Positions 23,595 to 32,784 of a stretch of 48,250 bases of DNA are shown piece after piece. The DNA is from Pseudonocardia xinjiangensis (lineage in GTDB: Bacteria; Actinomycetota; Actinomycetes; Mycobacteriales; Pseudonocardiaceae), in contig NZ_JAAXKY010000038.1 of assembly GCF_012911925.1 (NCBI RefSeq), positions 1 to 48,250 of the forward strand, given 5' to 3'. The notes beneath the pieces are model-generated. The model was not told the origin of the DNA. It ran no database searches and saw only the letters and a program-made list of their open reading frames with translations. The position numbers and the translations under genes were made by a program. Numbering within the stretch: the stretch's first letter is position 1; the number at the start of each line of letters is the position of its first letter.

Positions 23595-23954
23595 ATGAAC
23601 GTCGTCGCCTGGATCCTGCAGATCGTGCTCGCCGTCGCCTTCCTGGGCTCGGGCGTGATGAAGGTCGTGCGGCCGAAGCCGGCACTGGTGTCCGCCGGCA
23701 TGGGCTACGCCGAGGACTTCTCCGACGGCGCGATCAAGGCCATCGGGGCGCTCGAGATCGTCGGGGCGGTCGGCCTGATCCTGCCCTGGGTCCTGGACGT
23801 CGCGCCGGTCCTCACGCCGATCGCGGCGGTCGGGCTCGCGCTCGTGATGGCGGGCGCCGTGGTCGTCCACATCCGCCGCAAGGAGCAGTTCGTCCCGGCG
23901 CTGGTGCTGGGCGTGCTGTCCCTCGTGCTCGCCGTACTGCGCTTCGCCTCCTGA
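23595..23954 (+). CDS. DoxX family membrane protein
   Basis: A 119-residue membrane protein with four hydrophobic helices, in the DoxX-like pattern: LQIVLAVAFLGSGVMKVVRP at the start, then GALEIVGAVGLILP, a third helix around VGLALVMAGAVVVHI and a final helix. DoxX-like proteins are linked to quinone or thiosulfate chemistry in some organisms and to detoxification in others; the role here is unknown. The ATG follows GGGAG. A hairpin and a possible own promoter lie upstream. Confidence 0.85.
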   Translation: MNVVAWILQIVLAVAFLGSGVMKVVRPKPALVSAGMGYAEDFSDGAIKAIGALEIVGAVGLILPWVLDVAPVLTPIAAVGLALVMAGAVVVHIRRKEQFVPALVLGVLSLVLAVLRFAS

Positions 23955-23963
23955 TCCCGGCGC

Positions 23964-25262
23964 TCACTCCGGGGCGAGCGCACCGTCGAGCATGCGGGCG
24001 AGGGTCTCGGTGAGGACGTCCACACCGGTGCAGAGGTCCTCGTCGCGGGTGAACTCCGCCTCGGCGTGGGAGATGCCCTCGACGCTCGGGATGAACAGCA
24101 TGACGGTGGGGACGACGTCCTTCATGTTGGTGGAGTCGTGGCCCGCGCGGGTGCGCACGATCATCGACGAGACGCCGAGGTCCTCGGTGACCGTGCGCGC
24201 AAGTTCGACCCCCGCCGGCTGGTAGAGGTGGCCCTTCCAGGTGTGGGCGACCCGGCGCTCGATCTCGACGTCGGCCTTCACCTCGATCTCGGCGAACTGG
24301 CGCCGCAGCAGGGCGTCCGCCTCCGCGAGCAGGTCGTCCGACGGCGAGCGCAGGTCGAGGTGCATGTGCACCTCGCGGGCGACGACCACGGGGGAGTTGG
24401 GCACCACGGTCAGCTGCCCGCACGAGGTGTGCAGGTCCTCGCCGAACCGGTCGGCGAGCTCCCGGACCGCGACCACGGCGAGCGCCGCGCCGTACAGGGC
24501 GTCCCGGCGGTCGGCCATGGCGGTGGCGCCGGTGTGGGCCTGCGACCCGATCACCGCGATCTCGTACTTGTTCGCGGCCCACGTCGCGTCGACGAGCCCG
24601 AGCGTGGTGCCGGTCTTGTCGAGCTCGCGGCCCTGCTCGATGTGGATCTCCGCGTAGGAGCACACCCGCCGGTCGGTGCCGAAGACGTCCGCCTCGCCCA
24701 GGCCGTCGATCGCCTGGAGCGCGTCGCGGACCGTCACGCCCGCGGCGTCGGGGGTGTCGAGTGCGGTCGCCAGTGGCATGGCCCCGGTGAACACCGCGCT
24801 GCCCATCATCGAGGGCTTGAAGCGGCTGCCCTCCTCGTTGAACCAGTTCACGACGCCGATGTTGAACCGGGGCGTCTCGCCCGAGTCGCGGTAGTGGACC
24901 CGCAGGCGGTCGGCGGCATGTGCCGCGGCCAGCACACCGTAGGCACCGTCGAAGCGGCCGCCCCGCGGCTGGCTGTCGAGGTGCGAGCCCGCGAGCACGT
25001 AGGGCGCGCCGGGTACGAACTCGTGGAGGCCGAACATGTTGCCGACCCGGTCGTGCACGACGGTGAACCCGCGCTCGGTCAGCCACGCCGCGAGCCAGGC
25101 GCGGCTGCGGCCGTCGTCCGGGGTGGCGGCCTGGCGCTCGACGCCGCCTGCCGCGGTGGCGCCGATGGCCGACAGGTCGACGAAGTCGGCGAGCAGCCGG
25201 GCGTCGGCGCCCGGCCGGCGGGGCACGCGGGGGACGCCGGGCACAGCATCGGTGGTGGTCAT
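23964..25262 (-). CDS. M20 family amidohydrolase (allantoate amidohydrolase / N-carbamoyl amino acid hydrolase type)
   Basis: Two-metal amidase of 432 residues. Metal-binding motifs are GSHLDSQPRGGRFDGAYG (His and Asp), NWFNEEGSRF (Glu-Glu), YAEIHIEQG (His) and AGHDSTNM near the C-terminus. HIEQG and AGHD are the signature of the AllC/HyuC/ureidoglycolate group, which hydrolyses carbamoyl or ureido bonds. A middle lid domain spans about 220-330. The ATG at 25262 has GAGGAG. It is divergent from a hydroxyacid dehydrogenase, compatible with allantoin-to-glycerate metabolism, but substrate choice within this family cannot be settled from sequence. Confidence 0.87.
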   Translation of the reverse strand: MTTTDAVPGVPRVPRRPGADARLLADFVDLSAIGATAAGGVERQAATPDDGRSRAWLAAWLTERGFTVVHDRVGNMFGLHEFVPGAPYVLAGSHLDSQPRGGRFDGAYGVLAAAHAADRLRVHYRDSGETPRFNIGVVNWFNEEGSRFKPSMMGSAVFTGAMPLATALDTPDAAGVTVRDALQAIDGLGEADVFGTDRRVCSYAEIHIEQGRELDKTGTTLGLVDATWAANKYEIAVIGSQAHTGATAMADRRDALYGAALAVVAVRELADRFGEDLHTSCGQLTVVPNSPVVVAREVHMHLDLRSPSDDLLAEADALLRRQFAEIEVKADVEIERRVAHTWKGHLYQPAGVELARTVTEDLGVSSMIVRTRAGHDSTNMKDVVPTVMLFIPSVEGISHAEAEFTRDEDLCTGVDVLTETLARMLDGALAPE

Positions 25263-25325
25263 GAACGCTCCTCGGTCCGCACGTCGAAGGCCTCCTCCAG
25301 GCAACACCATCCAACCGGTGCCGGC

Positions 25326-26228
25326 ATGGCCGATCCTGGACCTGTGATCGGATTTCTGGGTACGGGCCGGATGGGCCTGCCGATGGTTGCCAACCTCGTT
25401 CGAGCCGGCCACGAGGTCGTGGCCCACGATCTTCGGCCGGAGCTGGAGGCGACGGTCGTGGCGTGCGGGGCACGGTGGGCGGGCTCGGCGGCCGAGTCGG
25501 CCGCAGCCGCCGACGTCCTGATCACGATGTTGCCCGGTCCTCCCGAGGTGGTGGAGGCGATGACGGGTGCCGGCGGCGCGCTGCCGGCGCTGCCGGCCGG
25601 TGCGACCTGGATCGACATGACCAGCAACGCGGCTGCCTCGGCCGAGCCGATCCGGGTGCAGGCCCTCGCCCGTGGCATCGATGTCCTCGAGGCGCCGGTC
25701 GGCGGCGGTGTCCCCGCGGCCGAGGACGGGTCGCTGAAGCTGTTCGTGGGGGGAGAGGCCGAGGTCCTCGAACGGCACCGCTCGGTGCTCGAGGCCGTCG
25801 GTGATCCGCAGCGCATCGTCCACGTCGGCGGCCCCGGCGCCGGGTACACGGCGAAGCTGCTGGTCAACCTGTTGTGGTTCGGCCAGGCGGTGGCCACCGC
25901 GGAGGCCCTCCTGATCGGCCAACGCGCCGGGATCGACCTGGGCGTACTGCGCAGCGCGGTGGCCGACAGCGCCGCGGCCACCGACTTCGTCCGGCGCGAT
26001 CTCGATGCCCTGTTCGCCGGTGACTACCTGACGTCCTTCGGCCTGGACCGGTGTTGCGAGGAGCTCGCGAACGTGACGGCCCAGGCCCGGGAGTACGGGT
26101 TGCCGGTCGAGCTGTCGGAGCTCGTCACCCGGATCCATCAGCGCGCGCTCGCCCGTTTCGGACCGGTCGACGGGGAGTTGCTGGCCGTGGCCCTGCTGGA
26201 GCACGAGGCCGGGACCGAGCTGCGGTGA
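25326..26228 (+). CDS. NAD(P)-dependent beta-hydroxyacid dehydrogenase (3-hydroxyisobutyrate / tartronate semialdehyde reductase type)
   Basis: A 300-residue beta-hydroxyacid dehydrogenase. The cofactor motif IGFLGTGRMGLPMVANL is at the start, the substrate-binding segment is DVLEAPVGGGVPAAEDGSL, and the catalytic Lys lies in GAGYTAKLLVNLL. The family includes 3-hydroxyisobutyrate dehydrogenase and tartronate semialdehyde reductase. I chose the ATG at 25326; a GTG at 25344 would remove six residues. It is divergent from an allantoate-amidohydrolase-like gene (63 bp between), which hints at glyoxylate or ureide catabolism. Confidence 0.87.
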   Translation: MADPGPVIGFLGTGRMGLPMVANLVRAGHEVVAHDLRPELEATVVACGARWAGSAAESAAAADVLITMLPGPPEVVEAMTGAGGALPALPAGATWIDMTSNAAASAEPIRVQALARGIDVLEAPVGGGVPAAEDGSLKLFVGGEAEVLERHRSVLEAVGDPQRIVHVGGPGAGYTAKLLVNLLWFGQAVATAEALLIGQRAGIDLGVLRSAVADSAAATDFVRRDLDALFAGDYLTSFGLDRCCEELANVTAQAREYGLPVELSELVTRIHQRALARFGPVDGELLAVALLEHEAGTELR

Positions 26229-26238
26229 CGCCGGACGG

Positions 26239-26568
26239 TCAGGGGGTGTCCGTCTCGGGGGCGAGCATCCACACGGCTGCGTAGATGACCAGGCCCGAAC
26301 CAGCACCGAGCACCGTCAGGGCGACCAGCCCGATGCGCAGCAGGGTGGCGTCGATGTTCAGGCTCTCGGCCAGCCCCCCGCAGACCCCGCCGATCATGCG
26401 GTCGGTGCGGCTGCGGCGCAGGCGGAAGCGCGGCGTGGCCGTGGTCCCGGCTGCGGGCGCCGCGGCGTCCGACAGCGGCGGAACGGCCTGCTCGGAGAAC
26501 AGCGGTACGGGCGGCTCGGCGCCGGCGGCGGAGGGGACCCGGGTCGTGGTGTCGGTCGTCTGTTCCAT
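26239..26568 (-). CDS. PspC domain-containing membrane protein
   Basis: A 109-residue protein. An Ala/Pro-rich cytosolic N-terminus of about 55 residues leads into a PspC domain: RMIGGVCGGLAESLNIDATLLRI, then a membrane helix (VALTVLGAGSGLVIYAAVWMLAPE). PspC domains act in envelope-stress sensing, in actinobacteria often fused to or near histidine kinases; no kinase is here. It converges on the dehydrogenase with a 10-bp gap and has no clear Shine-Dalgarno before its ATG. Confidence 0.9.
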   Translation of the reverse strand: MEQTTDTTTRVPSAAGAEPPVPLFSEQAVPPLSDAAAPAAGTTATPRFRLRRSRTDRMIGGVCGGLAESLNIDATLLRIGLVALTVLGAGSGLVIYAAVWMLAPETDTP

Positions 26569-26665
26569 GTCCACGACTCTGCCGGGAGGCGGGCCGCGCC
26601 ACCTCGGGGTGAGCCCTGGGACCGACCCCGGCCGGACCCTGACCGGCATGCCGGGGTGATCACGG

Positions 26666-27697
26666 TCAGGTGCGCGAACCCAGCGCCGCCAGCGGCGACG
26701 GCATGACCTGGCGCATCCACTCGAGCTGGCGCCTGCCGTGCACGGCGTCGCCCCCTTCGTGCCCGTTGAAGGGGTACACCTCGATCGCCGTGTCCGGACG
26801 CCGCACGGCCCTGCTCCCGTAGTGGTTGTAGGCGGCGAAGACGGTGGAGGGCGGGCACACCGCGTCCCTCAGCGCGACGGAGAACTGGGCGGGAGCCGTG
26901 GCCCGCCGGGCGAAGTTGACCCCGTCCACATAGGAGAGTGTCTGCAGTGCGGTGTCGACCGCGTCGCGGTGGACGGACAGGTACTCCATCACCTCTCGCC
27001 ACGGCCCCTGTTCGGTGAGCTCGAGGGCGCGCTCCGCGTGGCAGAGGAAGGGCACGTTCGCCTGGACCGCCGACAGGTCCGGCACGAGGCCGCCGACGGC
27101 GATGGCCAGGCCGCCGCCCTGGCTGGTGCCGAGCACCGCCACGCGGCCGGCGTCGACGCCGGGCAGTACGCGTACCGCGTCGACGGCCCGTACCGCGTCG
27201 GTGATGAGACGGCGGTAGTAGTAGGCGGCAGGGTCTCCGATCCCGCGGGTGAGGAACCCCGGCGCGGCTGGCGCGGAACCGACCGGGTCCGGGGTGTCGC
27301 CTCCCGAGCCGTACTGGCTGCCCTGGCCGCGGCTGTCCATCACCAGGTGCGCGTAGCCCGCCCCCACCCACGCCAGTCGCTCGTGGGGGAGCCCCCGTCC
27401 CCGTCCGTAGCCGACGTACTCGACGACGGCGGGGAGCGGCTGGTCGCCGTTCCCGCCGTGGCCCGCCGCCGGCCGGGAGAACCACGCCTCGATCGGCTGG
27501 CCGTCGAACCCCGCGAAGGTGACGTCCCAGGTGTCGACGAGCACGAGCCCGGTGTCGACCCGGTCGACGGCGAGAACGGCGGGAGCGTGCCGGGCCTGCT
27601 CCAGGGTCGAGGCCCACCACGCGTCGAAGTCGGCGGGTTCCCTGACGTCGGGCAGGTAGTGCTCGAGCTGGGCCAACGGGAGGTCGAACTGTGCCAT
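26666..27697 (-). CDS. Acetylxylan esterase (CE7, cephalosporin-C deacetylase family)
   Basis: A 343-residue alpha/beta hydrolase that removes acetyl groups from xylo-oligosaccharides. It starts [16 protein letters not shown], typical of CE7. It has VMDSRGQG, the nucleophile motif GTSQGG and the oxyanion region [11 protein letters not shown]; the late histidine is in NGHEGG. No signal peptide, so it works in the cytosol. GAGGACGAGGA precedes the ATG. It is divergent from the GH67 alpha-glucuronidase, and together they would strip acetyl and glucuronyl groups from imported xylan fragments. Confidence 0.93.
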   Translation of the reverse strand: MAQFDLPLAQLEHYLPDVREPADFDAWWASTLEQARHAPAVLAVDRVDTGLVLVDTWDVTFAGFDGQPIEAWFSRPAAGHGGNGDQPLPAVVEYVGYGRGRGLPHERLAWVGAGYAHLVMDSRGQGSQYGSGGDTPDPVGSAPAAPGFLTRGIGDPAAYYYRRLITDAVRAVDAVRVLPGVDAGRVAVLGTSQGGGLAIAVGGLVPDLSAVQANVPFLCHAERALELTEQGPWREVMEYLSVHRDAVDTALQTLSYVDGVNFARRATAPAQFSVALRDAVCPPSTVFAAYNHYGSRAVRRPDTAIEVYPFNGHEGGDAVHGRRQLEWMRQVMPSPLAALGSRT

Positions 27698-27842
27698 GCG
27701 CGTCCTCGTCCTCGGAGTCGCGGTCGCCAGCCAGTAGAGCACACACGCTTGCAGAAAACTACGGACAGTGACTTCGTGCAGCTCACAGGCGCAATGTCGC
27801 GGCCGCCTTCGTGCCGGACGAGCATCGATTCTGCGGTGATTG

Positions 27843-27855
27843 TGCAAACGATGCA
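27843..27855. promoter_or_regulatory. Possible sugar-regulator operator between CE7 and GH67 genes
   Basis: TGCAAACGATGCA has TGCA at both ends and a central CG, resembling LacI-family operators. A related TTGCAGA follows at 27858-27864 and CTTGCAGAAAA lies at 27749-27759. The 219-bp gap must contain promoters for both genes. The match is partial. Confidence 0.3.
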
Positions 27856-27916
27856 GGTTGCAGAGGATCATCACCGCCGCGAGGCTCGCCGGAGCCGCGC
27901 AGAGGACAGGAGAGCC

Positions 27917-29980
27917 ATGAGCGCTGGCCGTGATGCGAGGCCTCTCACCCCCACGATCGACCCGTGCTGGCTCGGACCTGCCGTCACGGCCGTGCTGCGC
28001 GGGCGGCACGTGAGCCTGCTGGCGGCCGGCCCGGTCACGGACACCCTGCGCCAGGAACTGGAGGCGGCGGTCGGCCCCGCCGGCACGGTCGGCGGCGACC
28101 TGACGGGCGAACCGGTGCTAGTACTGGCCCGCCGCGATCTGCTGCCCGACGCCACCACTCTCACCGGTCCCGTGCGCCGCGCCGTCGACGCGGCGCACGG
28201 GCTGGGCGGGGAGGGCTTCGCCCTCGTCGGCGACGGCCGCTCCGCCGCGATCGTGGCCACCGGGGAGCGCGGCCTGCTGTACGGCTACTTCCACCTGCTG
28301 AGGAGCGCCGCGACCGCGGGCTCGGCCGACGCGCTGCCCACGCTGGACGTGGTCCGGGAACCGGCCCTGGCCATCCGGATGATCAACCAGTGGGACAACA
28401 CGAGCGCCGGGGACCACCTGGGCAGCGTCGAACGCGGCTACGCAGGCGACTCGATCTTCTTCCGTGACGGGCGGATGGTGGCCGACCGCCGCCGCATCGC
28501 CGACTACGCCCGCCTGCTCGCGTCCGTTGGCATCAACGCGGTGTCGATCAACAACGTCAACGTGCATCCCGCTGCGGTGCGCCTGCTGACCGACGGCCTC
28601 CCCGACGTGGCCGACGTCGCCCGCATCTTCCGGGGCTTCGGGATCTCCACCTACCTCAGCGTCAACTTCGCCTCGCCGCTCGTCCTCGGGGACCTGCCGA
28701 CCGCCGACCCGTGCGACGCCTCGGTGGTGGCGTGGTGGGCGGGTGTGGCCGAGCGCATCCACCGCGAGATCCCCGACTTCGGCGGGTTCGTGGTGAAGGC
28801 CAACTCCGAGGGGCAGCCGGGCCCCTTCGACTACGGCCGCGACCACGTCGACGGGGCCAACCTGCTCGCGGGTGCACTGGCGCCCTTCGGTGGCAGGGTG
28901 TTCTGGCGCTGCTTCGTCTACGACCACCGGCAGGACTGGCGCGACCGCAGCACCGACCGCGCCCGCGCCGCCCACGACCACTTCGCGGCGCTGGACGGCC
29001 GCTTCGCCGACAACGTGGTGCTGCAGGTGAAGTGCGGCCCGATGGACTTCCAGGTGCGCGAGCCCGTCTCCCCGCTGGCCCTGGCCATGACGCGGACCAA
29101 CACGGTGGTGGAGTTCCAGATCACCCAGGAGTACACCGGCCAGCAGATCGACCTGTGCTGCCTGCTGCCGCAGTGGCAGGAGTTCCTCGCCTTCGACGTC
29201 AGCGGTGAGGGGGGCGACACCCTCGCCTGCGCACTGGCGCGCCGGAGCGCGTCGTCGGGTGTCTGTGCCGTGTCCAACATCGGCGACGACGCGAACTGGA
29301 CGGGCCACAAGCTCGCCCAGGCCAACCTCTACGGGTTCGGCCGGCTGGCGTGGGACCCGGCACTGTCGCCGCGCGAGATCCTCGACGAGTGGGTCGCGCT
29401 CACCTTCCCCGACGCGGCCGACCTGCACGAGACCCTGGTCGAGCTCCAGCTGGGCTCCTGGAGCACCTACGAGATGTACACGGCTCCGCTCGGCGTCGGA
29501 TGGATGGTCACGCCGCACACGCACTACGGGCCGGCCGTCGACGGCTACGAGTACTCGAAGTGGGGCACCTACCACTTCGCCGACCGCGACGGCCTCGGCG
29601 TGGATCGGAGCGTGGCCACCGGCACCGGCTTCGCGGGGCAGTACCCGACGGCGTGGGCGCAGCGCTACGAGCACCTCGAGACCTGCCCCGACGAGCTGCT
29701 CCTGTTCTTCCACCACGTGCCGTACCTGCACCGGTTGCACACCGGTGAGACCGTCATCCAGCACATCTACGACACGCACGTCGAGGGTGCCCGGCGCGTG
29801 GTGACGATGCGCGACCTGTGGCGCTCGCTGGAGGGCCGCCTGGACGACGTCTCCTGGACGAACGTCATGGAACGCCTGGAGCGGCAGGTGGGCTCCGCCC
29901 GCGAGTGGCGCGACCAGGTCAACACCTACTTCTTCCGCAAGTCCGGCATCCCCGACCGGCACGGGCGCGTCATCCACTGA
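27917..29980 (+). CDS. Alpha-glucuronidase (GH67)
   Basis: A 687-residue GH67 enzyme that removes 4-O-methyl-glucuronic acid from the ends of xylo-oligosaccharides. An N-terminal beta domain (about 1-140) is followed by a TIM barrel. The family landmarks are present: [50 protein letters not shown] (catalytic acid region), [14 protein letters not shown] and [11 protein letters not shown] (catalytic base region). Length is normal and there is no signal peptide, so it acts on imported oligosaccharides. The ATG at 27917 has AGGAGAG upstream; the open frame before it is a shadow of the CE7 gene. Confidence 0.95.
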   Translation: MSAGRDARPLTPTIDPCWLGPAVTAVLRGRHVSLLAAGPVTDTLRQELEAAVGPAGTVGGDLTGEPVLVLARRDLLPDATTLTGPVRRAVDAAHGLGGEGFALVGDGRSAAIVATGERGLLYGYFHLLRSAATAGSADALPTLDVVREPALAIRMINQWDNTSAGDHLGSVERGYAGDSIFFRDGRMVADRRRIADYARLLASVGINAVSINNVNVHPAAVRLLTDGLPDVADVARIFRGFGISTYLSVNFASPLVLGDLPTADPCDASVVAWWAGVAERIHREIPDFGGFVVKANSEGQPGPFDYGRDHVDGANLLAGALAPFGGRVFWRCFVYDHRQDWRDRSTDRARAAHDHFAALDGRFADNVVLQVKCGPMDFQVREPVSPLALAMTRTNTVVEFQITQEYTGQQIDLCCLLPQWQEFLAFDVSGEGGDTLACALARRSASSGVCAVSNIGDDANWTGHKLAQANLYGFGRLAWDPALSPREILDEWVALTFPDAADLHETLVELQLGSWSTYEMYTAPLGVGWMVTPHTHYGPAVDGYEYSKWGTYHFADRDGLGVDRSVATGTGFAGQYPTAWAQRYEHLETCPDELLLFFHHVPYLHRLHTGETVIQHIYDTHVEGARRVVTMRDLWRSLEGRLDDVSWTNVMERLERQVGSAREWRDQVNTYFFRKSGIPDRHGRVIH

Positions 29981-29997
29981 GCCGGCGGCGGCTCCCG

Positions 29998-31797
29998 TCA
30001 GCGGGCGGCGGTGGCGGTGAGGTAGGCCTTGGCCACCCCGACGGCGGGGCCCGAGCTGCCCGCGCCGGCGGCGAGCACGGCGAAGGCGAGGTCGCCGCGC
30101 GTGCCGATGAACCAGCCGTGGGAGTGGACGCCGTCGCCGTACTGGGCGGTGCCGGTCTTGCCCCTCGTGTCGGGCAGGCCGGCGAGCTGGGTGGCGGACC
30201 CGGCGGTCACGGTCTCGCGCATCATGGCGGCGAGCTGGGTGCGCAGGTTCTCGGGCAGCGCCTCCGGAGCGGTCGCGGTGGTTCCCGGCCGACCCTGGAT
30301 CAGGGTGGGGTGGGGAGTGCGGCCCGCGGCGGCGGTGGCGGCGACCAGCGCCATCCCGAAGGGGCTGGCCACGACCCGGCCCTGGCCGATCGACTCCTCG
30401 ACCTGGTCGGCGGGGGAGACGGGCTCCGGGACCCGGCCGGTCACCGTGGTCATGCCGGGCACGTCCCAGTCGGGTCCGAGGCCGAACAGCGCGGCCGTGG
30501 TGCTGAACGCGCTGGGATCGAGGCCGACGCCGAGGCGGGCGAACGTGGTGTTGCAGGAGTGCGCGAAGGCGGTGTGGAGCGGGGCGGAGCCGAGGTCGAA
30601 CTGGTCGTCGTTGGGGATCTGGCGCCCCTGCACGTTCTCGGTCCCGGGGCACGGCAGCACGGTCTCGGGCGTGGCCAGGCCGGCCCGCAGGGCGGCGGTG
30701 GCGGTGATGACCTTGAACGTGGACCCCGGTGGATAGAGCCCGGTCAGCGCGATCGGGCCCTCGGCGTCGGCGGCCTCGTTCTGGGCCACCGCGAGCAGCT
30801 CTCCGGTGGACGGCCGGATCGCCACGAGCGCCGCCGCGCCGTCGAGGCCGTTCACGGCGTTCTGCGCCGCGGACTGAGCGTCCAGATCCAGGGTCAACCG
30901 CACATCGGCAGCCGGTCGGGGGTCCTCCCCGGCGAGGCGGGCGCGCAGGGCGCCGTCGGGGGTGACGGTGCCCACCTGCCAGCCGCTTCCGGCGTCGTCC
31001 GGCTGCTCCTGCGCCAGCTGGGACAGCGCGGGGGAGCGCACGCCCCGCTCGGTGAGACGCCGCTGCTGGGACGAGAACACGATGCCCGGAACGGCCTGCA
31101 ACGACTGCTGGACCCGCGCCGCGTCGTCCTCGCGGAGGGTGATCAATGTGGTCGGGCCGGCCGTCCCGGACGCGAGGACCGCGCGCAGCGACGAGCGGGT
31201 GACGCCGGGGTCCACGCGGGCGAGTACCGGCGCCACGGCGTCCAGGGTGGCGTCGAGGTCCTGGGTGCGAGCGGGATCGAGCCGGACCAGCGTCACCGGC
31301 TGGGTCCTGACGAGCGGGCGGCCGTCCCGGTCGACGACACGAGCGGCTGCCGTGCGCAGCGTCCGGAGCTCCAGATGTTCTCCCGCGCGGAGCTCGTCGT
31401 GCAGGACCGACGGGGCCCACCGGACGTGCCGCTCGCCGCCGTCTGCTTCGAGCGCCCCGTGCGCGAGATAGGACCACGTGCGTCCGGCGCCGAGATCCCA
31501 GGACACCTGGTAGGAGAACCGCTCGTCGGCGACCTCCCGCACCTCGGCGGTGAGCCGCGGGTTCCCCAGACCGTCGAGGACGCCGGTGATCGTCTGCGTT
31601 GCCGCCGCCGGGTCGTCGGTCGCGGCGGCTGCCGCCGCCACATCCGCGCGTTCGAGCGCGGTGACGAACTGCTCCACCGCCGACTCCGCTGCCGAGGGGC
31701 CGGTCAAGAGGGAACACGACGTGGTGAGCGCCAGGATGGTGGCCGAGAGTGCCGCCGCCACGGTCGTCGTCCGGCGGCGTTGCGTCGTTCTGAGCAC
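29998..31797 (-). CDS. Penicillin-binding transpeptidase, lipoprotein type
   Basis: Peptidoglycan D,D-transpeptidase of 599 residues. Residues 1-28 are a lipoprotein signal ending LTTSC (Cys28). An NTF2-like/MecA_N domain spans about 35-145, a dimerisation domain about 150-290 and the transpeptidase domain about 310-595. Active-site motifs are STFK (within YPPGSTFKVI), SCN and KTG (in GKTGTAQYG). The architecture resembles Mycobacterium tuberculosis Rv2864c. I take the GTG at 31797 as start because it gives a compact signal peptide; the frame stays open across the LysR gene as a shadow. It is divergent from a LysR gene with a shared operator. Confidence 0.92.
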   Translation of the reverse strand: MLRTTQRRRTTTVAAALSATILALTTSCSLLTGPSAAESAVEQFVTALERADVAAAAAATDDPAAATQTITGVLDGLGNPRLTAEVREVADERFSYQVSWDLGAGRTWSYLAHGALEADGGERHVRWAPSVLHDELRAGEHLELRTLRTAAARVVDRDGRPLVRTQPVTLVRLDPARTQDLDATLDAVAPVLARVDPGVTRSSLRAVLASGTAGPTTLITLREDDAARVQQSLQAVPGIVFSSQQRRLTERGVRSPALSQLAQEQPDDAGSGWQVGTVTPDGALRARLAGEDPRPAADVRLTLDLDAQSAAQNAVNGLDGAAALVAIRPSTGELLAVAQNEAADAEGPIALTGLYPPGSTFKVITATAALRAGLATPETVLPCPGTENVQGRQIPNDDQFDLGSAPLHTAFAHSCNTTFARLGVGLDPSAFSTTAALFGLGPDWDVPGMTTVTGRVPEPVSPADQVEESIGQGRVVASPFGMALVAATAAAGRTPHPTLIQGRPGTTATAPEALPENLRTQLAAMMRETVTAGSATQLAGLPDTRGKTGTAQYGDGVHSHGWFIGTRGDLAFAVLAAGAGSSGPAVGVAKAYLTATAAR

Positions 31798-31821
31798 GCG
31801 CAGAGGCAAGCGGAGCAGCGA

Positions 31822-31871
31822 CGATATTGCAAATAAGATTACTGCGGGGTCACGATATTGATCTGATATCG
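31822..31871. promoter_or_regulatory. LysR-type tandem operator and divergent promoters
   Basis: CGATATTG occurs at 31822-31829 and again at 31853-31860, 31 bp or three helical turns apart. The second is part of an inverted repeat, CGATAT (31853-31858) and ATATCG (31866-31871), fitting the T-N11-A form. A minus-strand -10 TAATCT (31841-31836) for the penicillin-binding protein lies between them; the right palindrome covers the -35 region of the LysR promoter. Confidence 0.6.
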
Positions 31872-31878
31872 CGGCCGG

Positions 31879-31884
31879 TAGGTT
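31879..31884 (+). promoter_or_regulatory. Leaderless -10 box of the LysR gene
   Basis: TAGGTT lies exactly six bases before the GTG at 31891. No Shine-Dalgarno is present, so the LysR mRNA is probably leaderless. Confidence 0.55.
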
Positions 31885-31890
31885 CGCGGA

Positions 31891-32784
31891 GTGGATCTGC
31901 TCCGGCACCTGGAATTCTTCGTGGCGATCGCGGAGGAGGAGCACTTCGGCCGGGCTGCGGGCAGGCTCGGGATCGCCCAGCCGCCGCTGTCGCAGGGCCT
32001 GCAGCGGCTCGAGCGCAGCCTCGGTGTGGTGCTGGTGGAACGGAGTCCGCGCGGCGTGCGGCTGAACGCGGCGGGCCGGGATCTGCTGCCCCGCGCCCGC
32101 GCGCTCCTGCAGGACGCCGAGGACCTGCGGCGGGTCGCGGCCACCCACGGCGCCGCCGCCGCGTCCCTCCGGGTGGGGACGGTTCCCCAGCTCACCGCAC
32201 GGGCGGCGACCGCGGTGGCCACCGCGTGCCAGTCCGAGGCCGGCGGCCTCGTGGAGATGACCACGGCGTCGACCACGGAACTGGTCGACGCCGTGACCGC
32301 CGGGCAGCTCGACCTGGCCGTCGTGATCCATCCCGCGCTGCTGGGGGCGCTGCGCAGTGGACCCGTCGTCCGCTTCGAGACCGCGCTGCTGGTGCCGGCC
32401 GCGCATCCCGCGGCGCGCAGCGGTGAGCCGGTGGCGATCCGGTCGCTGCGTGGCCTCCGGATGGCGATCCCCCCGCGCTCCCACGGGACGGCAGCACACG
32501 ACCTCCTGCTGGACACGCTCGACCAGCGCGGGCTCGTGGCCCCCGCGCTCTCCGCGCCCGACGACCGCGCCGCGCTGGTCCTCGTCGCCACCGGCCGCGC
32601 GTTCGCCCTGACCGCGGACCCCGACCTCACGGCACCGGGCGTGCAGCGGCGGGCCGTCGCCGGCGATCCGCTGCCGCTGCGGCTGCGCGTGGTGTGGCGC
32701 AAGGAGGCCGCTGACACGGCAGTACCGGATGCGGTGCTGTCGGCGTTGCGCGACGAGGCCGGCGACGGGGCGGTCGCCTCGTGA
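31891..32784 (+). CDS. LysR family transcriptional regulator
   Basis: A 297-residue LysR-type regulator. The helix-turn-helix spans residues 1-60 (LEFFVAIAEEEHFGRAAGRLGIAQPPLSQGLQRLERSLG), followed by a linker helix and a two-lobed effector domain from about 88. Its stop overlaps the start of a serine beta-lactamase-fold gene (GTGA), and it is divergent from a penicillin-binding protein. This is reminiscent of AmpR next to a beta-lactamase, so a response to cell-wall fragments or beta-lactams is possible. That is inference. Confidence 0.9.
   Translation: MDLLRHLEFFVAIAEEEHFGRAAGRLGIAQPPLSQGLQRLERSLGVVLVERSPRGVRLNAAGRDLLPRARALLQDAEDLRRVAATHGAAAASLRVGTVPQLTARAATAVATACQSEAGGLVEMTTASTTELVDAVTAGQLDLAVVIHPALLGALRSGPVVRFETALLVPAAHPAARSGEPVAIRSLRGLRMAIPPRSHGTAAHDLLLDTLDQRGLVAPALSAPDDRAALVLVATGRAFALTADPDLTAPGVQRRAVAGDPLPLRLRVVWRKEAADTAVPDAVLSALRDEAGDGAVAS

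Noticed and set aside
28118..31717. 1199-codon open frame on the minus strand
   Set aside because: A shadow of GH67 and the penicillin-binding protein gene; Arg/Gly-rich composition and no domain.
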